A DNA stretch of 64,000 nucleotides from Agapetus fuscipes. Its lineage: Eukaryota > Arthropoda > Insecta > Trichoptera > Glossosomatidae. The position numbers and the translations under genes are program-made. How positions within the stretch are numbered: position 1 is the first letter of the stretch; each line of letters opens with the position of its first letter. This document shows positions 10,201 through 19,200 of the stretch, in pieces. The notes under the pieces are model-generated. The model was not told the origin of the DNA, made no database searches, and saw nothing but the letters and a program-made list of their open reading frames with translations. Location: assembly GCA_951799405.1 (NCBI GenBank), contig OX637332.1, positions 29,922,832-29,986,831 of the forward strand, read 5' to 3'.

Positions 10201-13200
10201 TGGTTCGCAAGGAGGAAGTCGTCGAGATAAACGATTGTCCGGATATCTCGTTGCAGCAGTAAGTAGTTGGGCTACCCAATTTGTGAGGGTTGCAAACATT
10301 CTGGGGGCAGATGAAAGGCCAAAGGGCAGACTTGTCATCTGAAGTAATTCTCCTCGATAGACCAGTCGCAAAAATCTCCGATGTTTCTGTGCTATAGGGA
10401 GATGAAAGTAAGCTTGCGATAGGTCTATTTTCGACAACCAATCGTTTGGCTGCAGAAACTCTGACACTTTGTAGTGGCTTATGAGTTTGAATGGAGCCGG
10501 GTCTAGGAAGAAGTTTAACGATTTCAGGTTGAAAATCATTCTCGAGGAACCGTGTTAGGAACATTTTTGATTAGAAGCTGGGAGATGACTCCGCTGCCTC
10601 TAAAACGCCGGATTCGGTCATTTCCTTTATTTGAGAGTTCATTTCGGCTGAAGGACTCGTCTGGTATAGCATTAAGTGGCTCCCCGGCGGGGAATCGAAC
10701 CCCGGTCTCCCACGTGACAGGCGGGGATACTTACCACTATACTACCGAGGACTTTTTGTGTGGTAATATCAGAGGGGGAATTGTAGATGAAAGGTATTCT
10801 TACTCCGATTATCATCTTCAGGATGTGGTTTGGTGCTCCGAGTGACGTCCAAACCTCTAGGGAGGACTTCAAGCATCCTCCGCGAAATGGTTTCTTGTCA
10901 TTTTCGTGGATGCCTCCCTCTGCCTCCTTTGGGATTTCCCCTGTACTGGAACGTGCGGTTTCGATGAGGTGCTGGGTTGAGAGCACCGGGTCTTCGCTGA
11001 CAATTTGTCGGTGGTCCCCGCTTTAGAGAGAAAAGACGTGAGACTGTCTTTGCCATACAAGTGTTCGGTACTCGGCGGGAATTTGTTTAACCCCTCTCTC
11101 ACATGCTCTTCCTTAACTTGCCCCAGCACAGCTTTCCTGCGGAACTGGAGGGCCTTTGTCCGCCTTCCACATACCATCGAGACTTCCTTGTTTGGTGAGT
11201 CCAGAGCGAACAGCGTTTTGACCTTTTCGAAAAAGGCTTTCTTAACCAAGGTCGTGTCGCTCCGGGCTCCCCAGTTGACCAAGGCCTGAAGCCCAGACTG
11301 GAACTCCTCTTTCTGGATGAGGAGGGCGTGGGACATGGCTGCAAACGACCGCTCGAGTAAAGCCTGAATAGGGGAGCTTGCGTGGCACTGGCGAAGTTCA
11401 TAGTTTACTGCCAGGTCGACGAACGCCGGTTCTGCCAGGTACTTTTTCTGTACCTCGGCGTACCTTACTCCGGCCCAGTTTTCACTGTCGAAGTGCTGGA
11501 GCTTTTGGAGCGCTTGGACCCAGTTGCTCTTCGCCTTGGGGTGAGCTGGTTCTTTCGCCATTGTGGCCGCCTCCTGGAAGCTCAGCAGTAAGTGGAAGCT
11601 TCTTTCTTCGAAGCACTGCTGCAAACTCTTCCAGCAGTGCTGGAAGAGTTTCCTGCCGCCGATTCAACGGGATTTCCTGTAGAACTGGCGGGCCGGTCGC
11701 CGAAAACTGCTGGGAAACTGATCTGGGAAACCAGATAATCTATCCTTGGGTCCAAGACAACCCTAAGCCGTTTCTGACGCCGCGGCGGTGAACCTGATTC
11801 CGAAGTGTCATATCCGCATTTTCACATCCCCATCACCTGAATCCTATGAGATTTCGGCGGGGGGTGGCCCTTTTTTGTTATCAAAACTCATAACACTGAT
11901 TTTGATGATATATAAAGTAAAAACTCCGTTAAAATAACGAAAAACGTTTTTCGTAAATGCGTGGCATAACCTACAAAAATAGGAATATTTACGTAAATAC
12001 ACTTTTAAACACCACAATTTCACCTGTTTTAGTTTTTAATTGTTCACAAGGACACAAGATGGTAAAATAACACTTTTTTAAATGTTTTTGCCCAGGAATA
12101 TTGTCAATTCACTCAAATTTTCGAAGGTGAATTCAACTGACATGTCACCACAAGGGAAAAATGACGCTTTATGTCAAATGGCGACCGGGTTATGGGGAAA
12201 CTGGAAAAAGCGACCATAGAGTAGAAAAGTGCCTAAAGTGTAAAAAAAGTGCAAATCAAAGACCCAGGAATAGACTAAAAAACCACATAAAAGGGGAAAA
12301 GTGATTGTTTCTCTCATAATATGGACTCCAGACATCTCTTCAGAACACATAATATGTATTGTTTCTTTGGTTTTAAATGTATTTTTTTACTTTGTGCCTA
12401 TATTTTTTAACTACTTTGTTACATCATTTTAAAAGGGAAGCCAATGGGAACCGGCTTGTATGGCACCCTTCGCCACTGGTGTGCAGTACTCTTTGTCTTG
12501 TGGCAATTTGATAAAATTACTTAATTTTGTTTGGTTTTCAGGTTCATGTGGTTTCCTCTCTGTTGAGATGGAGGAAGGCAAGAAGATAATGTTCTACCTG
12601 AACGAGGTCCGTGGTTCTGGCAATGGTGTTCAGGCTGGTGACACTGTGGAGTACACTATACAGCAGCGCAATGGCAAGACCACGGCTTGCAATGTCACCA
12701 AAGTCAGGTAATGCCTCAAGAACCGCTAGCAATGTGTGATGTCTTAGCAGGCTCCTTAGTCTATACTTGTTATTCTAGGGAACGTTTGAGAGGCATGTCA
12801 TCATCTTAGAAGTTATGCCAGCCATCTGTGTCTGATGGCTGCCATCCTCTTAAGCTTCAAGCAGGCTGAAACATTCATGAGCTGCTTCACATCCTTGCGA
12901 CTTCTTGTTTGTCTTTTCAAGAAGTCTAATTGAGTCTTAGTTTTCCTCTTCAAAATATGACTTATGAGATCTCTTCTTTCTTTTTGTTGAACTTCCTTTC
13001 GACCCATGATGTTGTGATCATCTCCCTACAAATCCACATCTTATGTAGATGCCTCTAAGCATTTTTCAAATATTTCTGGATGGACCAGATTCCGCAGCCT
13101 TACAACAAAATGCTTCAAACAAAAGCTTTCATGAATCCCTTTCTTGTTTATTTTATCTAATTTAAAGTAAGTTTCTAATTTATAACTGTTCTGGTAAAAT

Positions 13201-16200
13201 GAAGATTGTAGTAGAAGGAGATATGACTGTTAAAACTTTGAATGATAGACTTCCAAATGACTGGGTTATGAATGAGTGTGGTAAGATTGAGAATATGAGA
13301 GTGAAAGTACAAATGAGTGCAATGAGATGGTTTGGGTATTTAAAAAGAATGAATGATGAACGTCTGATAAAAAGAGACACAATAGCAGAGTAACTGGACA
13401 TTTAGCAGAATGGTGACTGGATCAAAACCAATATCAATTGCCACTTTCTTTCAGTGTCTCAAAACAAAGCCAACACACAACACTATGCAGCTAATAGCCC
13501 CTACAAAGGATCAGAACATCAACCGCCACATCACCAACACCTCTGCGGCACTACAACAAGTGTCATAGACGCTAAATATCATACTCATAGAGACCAGAAG
13601 AACTCAAGACATTGCTGTTTTTAAGAAACCTTGTCACCCTTGAGATGGTCCTGGACTATGAAATGGCGCCGCAAGAATCGTCCATCATCAATCAATCAAT
13701 AGACCCCTAGAGTCTTTGAAATCGAGGGAGTCTCCCGCACAGGATATCTTAAGAAAAAAACAAGTAGACGACAGGCGATTTCAATTCAAATACTATTCCA
13801 CATGACTGCTTACTTTTGTAATCACTGATCAATTTCATTGTTGTTTTCAGTGATGGAATTGGCAGCACTGCTCGCCCAGAGAGACTGATTAACCGTCTGA
13901 GAACAGCCTCGCTGGAGGAGCATACCGGGCCCCGTCTGATGGTGCTCAGACAGCCGAGAGGTCCAGACGGAACCAAGGGATTCAAGCCAAGAACTCCATA
14001 CAACCCTTTCAGCCCAGGTACTTCAATTTACCACTCAGAGGTCTGCCCATTTTAATCGCCCCACGTACAGATAACTTTCATACAAATTACTCTTAATAAC
14101 ATTGCTTTTACCAAAATTTTGAATACAATCAGTTATGAAAATTTGCAAGACATGAAATACCCACAGCTATGTTAATCACAAACATTTCATCCAAGAATCA
14201 TTGCTTTTTGTGTATGGAGAATTCACTTTAGACATCGAATGAACGATGGATTTGCTGATTGTGAATAGCATCATGAAACCATAAAAAAAACCTCACTTTT
14301 CACTTGTCCTTGAAGTATTACTTGTCGAATCTTTTTGGGACCGCTCTGTTTCTAGACGGTCTGCAGTTTTTTGAGGTCGTAGATTATTTTTTCTCAAGCG
14401 TACGTGATACGAGATTAAAATGGTGCAATCAAAGTGCTCAAAGATTAAAATTAACACTTCATTAAAACTTCTGATATTTGACAGACCCGTTTTCGGAGAA
14501 GTCTTAGGTGTGCGTATCACGTACGTTTATACGTACGTGGGGCGGTTGAAATGAAATGATTTGGATAAACTTGGCTAAATGAAGATATCCATTTGTCATT
14601 GGAAAACAGTGCATATCCAGCCGATAGAGCAGTTGATGAGACGAAATCGTTCAAAGACGGCCTCGCCTCAGGTGTATTCAAGGCCACGTGTGTCAGGAAT
14701 ATGGCAAATCGAAGGACTAGATGGCATCAAGGAATTCAAACCGAGGAGACCTTTCATCTAGGTGACTACAATCTACCACTCTTAGTGTACTGCGAGTATA
14801 AAACTTATACCAAGTACGTGTAAGTGTAACAAAAAATTCAATTATATGGACAATTCTAGTGAACATTTCAGTATTCATACATTTTTGGTAAGTATCTATT
14901 GTTGAGCACAAAATGTTAAGTTTTATACTTCGAGTACAAGGAATGAATCACAGGATGATGGACTGATTTGGGATTCAATAAAATTCGGTCATTAAAGAAA
15001 TATAAATTTGTATCATTTATTTACATATTATGTGTTCTGAGAGATGTCTGGAGTCCATATTATGAGAGAAACAATCACTTTTCCCCTTTTATGTGGTTTT
15101 TTAGTCTATTCCTGGGTCTTTGATTTGCACTTTTTTTACACTTTAGGCACTTTCTACTCTATGGTCGCTTTTTCCCCATTTCCTGTTCCCTATTTCCAGT
15201 TTCCCCATAACCCGGTCGCAATTTGTCACATAAAGCGTCATTTTCCCCTTGTGGTCACATGTCAGTTGATTTTACCTTCGAAAATTTGAGTGAATTGACA
15301 ATATTCCTGGGCAAAAACATTTAAAAGAGTGTTATTTTACCATCTTGTGTCCTTGTGAACAATTAAAAACTAAAACAGGTGATATTGTGGTGGTTAAAAG
15401 TTCGCATACGTATTTTTGTTGGTTATGCCACGCTGTCATATTTACGAAAAACGTTTTTCGTTATTTTAACGGAGTTTTTACTTATATAACATCAAAATCA
15501 ATATTATGAGTTGTGATAACAATAAAGGGCAACCTCTCGCCGAAATCTCACAGGATTCAGGTGATGCGTCACTAAAACGCGGATATGACACTTCGGAATC
15601 AGGTTCACCGCCGCGGCGTCAGAAACGGCTGAGGGTTGTCTTGGACCCAAGGATAGATTATCTGGTTTCCCACATCGTGATGCTGACGAACGCAGTTTTC
15701 GGTGACCTGTTCTATGGGAAATCTCGTTGAATCGGCGGCAGGAAACTCTTCCAGCAACTTCCTCTAACAACCTTCGGGACTGGAAGAGAATGAGGAGACC
15801 CAGGAAGAGCTACTGCTGAGCTTCCAGGAAGCCGCCACAACGGTGGAAGAACCAGCTCACCCCAAGGCCAAGAGCAACAGGGTCGAAGCGCTCCAAAGGC
15901 TCCAGCACTTCGACAGTGAAAACTGGACCGGAGTAAGGTACGCCGAGGTACAGAAAAAGTACCTGGCAGAACCGGCGTTCGTCGACCTGGCAGTGAACGA
16001 TGAACTTCGCCAGTGCGACGTAAGCTCCCCTATTCAGGCGAGCGGTCGTTTGCAGCCATGTCCCACGCCCTCCTCATCCAGAAAGAGGAGTTCCAGTCTG
16101 GGCTTCAGACCTTGGTCAACTGGGGAGCCCGGAGCGACACAACCTTGGCGAGGAAAGCCCTTTTCGAAAAGGTCAAAACGCTGTTCGCTCTGGACTCGCC

Positions 16201-19200
16201 ATACCAGAAAGTCTCGGAAGACATCCTCCAGATGGTATGGGGGAGGCGGACAGAGGCCCTCCAGTTCCGCAGGAAAACTGTGCTAGGGCATGTTAAGGAA
16301 GAGCATGTGAGAGGGGTTAAACAAATTCCCGCCGAGTACTGAACACTTGTTTGGCAAAGACAGTCTCACGTCTTTTTTGCTCTAGAGTGGGGACCACCGA
16401 CAAATTGTCAGTGAAGACCCAGTGCCCTCAACCCAGCACCTCATCGAAACCGCACGTTCCAGTACAGAAAAGGAATCAGTTTTTAGAGGGCAGCAACGAC
16501 CCACTGCGGAAAGCAATCGAGGCCTTAGAGACGCTCCAAATTTCTCTTCAAGAGGAAAAAGGGCAGGGAATAACACACGGTCAGGAAATCTCAAAGGAGA
16601 CAGAAGGAAGCATCCACGAAAATGACAAGAAACCATTTCGCGGAGGATGCTTGAAGTCCTCCCTACAGGTTTGGACGTCACTCGGAGCACCAAACCACAT
16701 CCTGAAGATGATAATCGGAGTAAGAATACCTTTCATCTCAATTCCCCCTCTGATATTACCACACAAAAAGACCTTAATGCTATACCAGACGAGTCCTTCA
16801 CCCGAAATGGACTCTCAAATAAAGGAAATGACCGAATTCGGCGTTATAGAGGCCGCGGAGTCATCTCCCAGCTTCTTATCAAAAATGTTCCTAACACCCA
16901 AATCGGACCGTTCCTCGAGAATGATTTTCAACCTGAAATCGTTAAACTTCTTCCTGGACCCGGTTCCGTTCAAACTCATAGCCACTACAAAGTGCCAGAG
17001 TTTCTGCAGCCAAACAATTGTTTGTCGAAAATAGACCTATCGCAAGCCTACTTTCATCTCCCAAGTGCACAGAAACATTGGAGATTTTTGCGACTGGTCT
17101 ATCGAGGAGAATTACTTCAGATGACAAGTCTGCCCTTTGGCCTTTCATCTGCCCCCAGAATGTTTGCAACCCTTACAAATTGGGTAGCCCAACTACTGAG
17201 GCGACGAGGTATTCGGACAATCGTTTATCTCGACGACTTCCTCCTTGCGAGCCAATCCAAGGACGATCTTTGTCGGCAATCGCATCTAGCAGTAGATATC
17301 CTACAATCTCTGGGGTGGTATGTAAATCTCCAGAAGTCAGTGCTCTTCCCCACTCAACAATTAGAGTACTTGGGAATCGTTTGGGACACGCACAACAATT
17401 GCAAATTCCTTTCTTACCGGAAGCAAGAGGCATTGTGCCACTCACTTCGAGCAATACTGACTTCTCGAAAATGGTCCTTAAAACTGGCGGAAAGTCTCCT
17501 AGGAAGACTAAACTTTGCCAGCTTCATGGTCGCCTCCACTGCAGACAATTGCAGATAGCGGGCAGGCCACTGAAGCACCTGTCACCAAGTAGGTCTTTCT
17601 TACCGGAAGCAAGAGGCATGGTGCCACTCACTTCGAGCAATACTGACTTCTCGAAAATGGTCCTTAAAACTGGCGGAAAGTCTCCTAGGAAGACTAAACT
17701 TTGCCAGCTTCATGGTCGCCTCCACTGCAGACAATTGCAGATAGCGGGCAGGCCACTGAAGCACCTGTCACCAAGTAGGTCTTTCTTACCGGAAGCAAGA
17801 GGCATGGTGCCACTCACTTCGAGCAATACTGACTTCTCGAAAATGGTCCTTAAAACTGGCGGAAAGTCTCCTAGGAAGACTAAACTTTGCCAGCTTCATG
17901 GTCGCCTCCACTGCAGACAATTGCAGATAGCGAGCAGGCCACTGAAGCACCTGTCACCAAGTAGGTCTTTCTTACCGGAAGCAAGAGGCATTGTGCCACT
18001 CACTTCGAGCAATACTGACTTCTCGAAAATGGTCCTTAAAACTGGCGGAAAGTCTCCTAGGAAGACTAAACTTTGCCAGCTTCATGGTCGCCTCCACTGC
18101 AGATAATTGCAGATAGCGAGCAAGCCACTGAAGCACCTGTCACCAAGAGGGTCCATACAAATGACCGAGGACAGCTTACAAGAAATAGAGTGGTGGATAG
18201 GGAATGCGAACGAATCAAGTTCCATCCACAGGGAAACCTTCGGACATTTCTTGACAACAGATGCGTCAGACTTAGCTTGGGGAGCAACTCTGGACGACTT
18301 GATGCTGTCAGGACAGTGGACCGTTCAACAAAAGAAGTAGCACTCCAACCGAAAAGAGTTGTTCGCTGTTTTTGCAACCCTGCAACGCACAGGGCACGAC
18401 CTTTCCGGCTCCGAAATTCTGGTACAATCAGACAACAAGACAGTAGTCGCCTACATCCGCAAGGAAGGGGGCACCAGATCCAAAACACTCCTAAATCTTA
18501 CCCGAGATCTGTTGACTCTGGCAGACCAATGGGAAATCTCGCTAACAGCGCAGTACCTACCGGGAAGATACGGAGACGCGGATCACCTATCAAGAGGAAG
18601 ATCCCCTCCAGAGTGGCATCTCTTACCAATAGCAACGAAGGCCATTTTCAATCATTTCGGAGTACCAGATATAGACCTGTTCGCATCTACCACGGCACAC
18701 ATGAGTTCAACTTACGTGTCCAGAGACTCCACAGACTCATGCGCAATCTTTCAAAACGCCTTCAGTCGGCACTGGCTCAACAATGCGGGTCGGATATTTC
18801 CTCCGCCAAACCTTATACCGAGGATCCTGAGGCACCTAAACGGGGCGACCGGAACTTACCTACTCGTGGTCCCGAGGTGGCAGAGGGTCTTCTGGCTACC
18901 AGACTTAATTCGTCGATCACTCGTACCTCCGATGCAATTACCGAACCTGGTGTCAGTACTAATCAACACATCAACAGGCAATCCACCACCCAGGATTCAG
19001 GATCTAGAAATGGAAGTGGGGAAAATTGGGACTGGGGACAGTATCTTAAATTCCTGGAACGCGGAAGAGAAAAGACTGTTCCTGTCAGGATGGCGAGCTT
19101 CCCCACTCAACACATATAAACCTGCTTGGCAAAGATGGTGCCGCTGGATACTGGCGAATAATACCCATCCCAACACACCATCTCCTAATCAATTGGCAAG

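Larger units (their letters stand above)
7134..12353 (-). mobile_element. DIRS-type tyrosine-recombinase retrotransposon, copy A (broken)
   Basis: On the minus strand the order is 5' terminal repeat, gag-like frame, reverse transcriptase, RNase H, tyrosine recombinase and an inverted terminal repeat, then a foldback unit. This order plus the recombinase defines the DIRS order of retrotransposons, which integrate through a recombinase and leave no target duplication. Comparison with the empty MITE at 32361 supports clean junctions (tggggaaaaaata to the left, tgtattgtttc to the right). The coding frames carry frameshifts, stops, a 303-bp deletion, two tandem arrays and an inserted tRNA. It lies antisense in CSDE1 intron 5. 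Confidence 0.9.
7029..12478. mobile_element. hAT-type MITE split by DIRS copy A
   Basis: The left end cagtggcgaagggtgctata (7029) and right end ...ggcacccttcgccactg (to 12478) are inverted. The 8-bp target duplication gtgtgcag flanks at 7021-7028 and 12479-12486. An unsplit relative lies at 32361-32576 and shows the empty site. DIRS copy A sits between about 7134 and 12353. Confidence 0.88.

Noticed and set aside
17018..18106. 362-codon open frame in DIRS copy B as a novel repeat protein
   Set aside because: It runs out of frame through the polymerase and is kept open by the in-frame 186-bp array; only its last part matches the RNase H phase.
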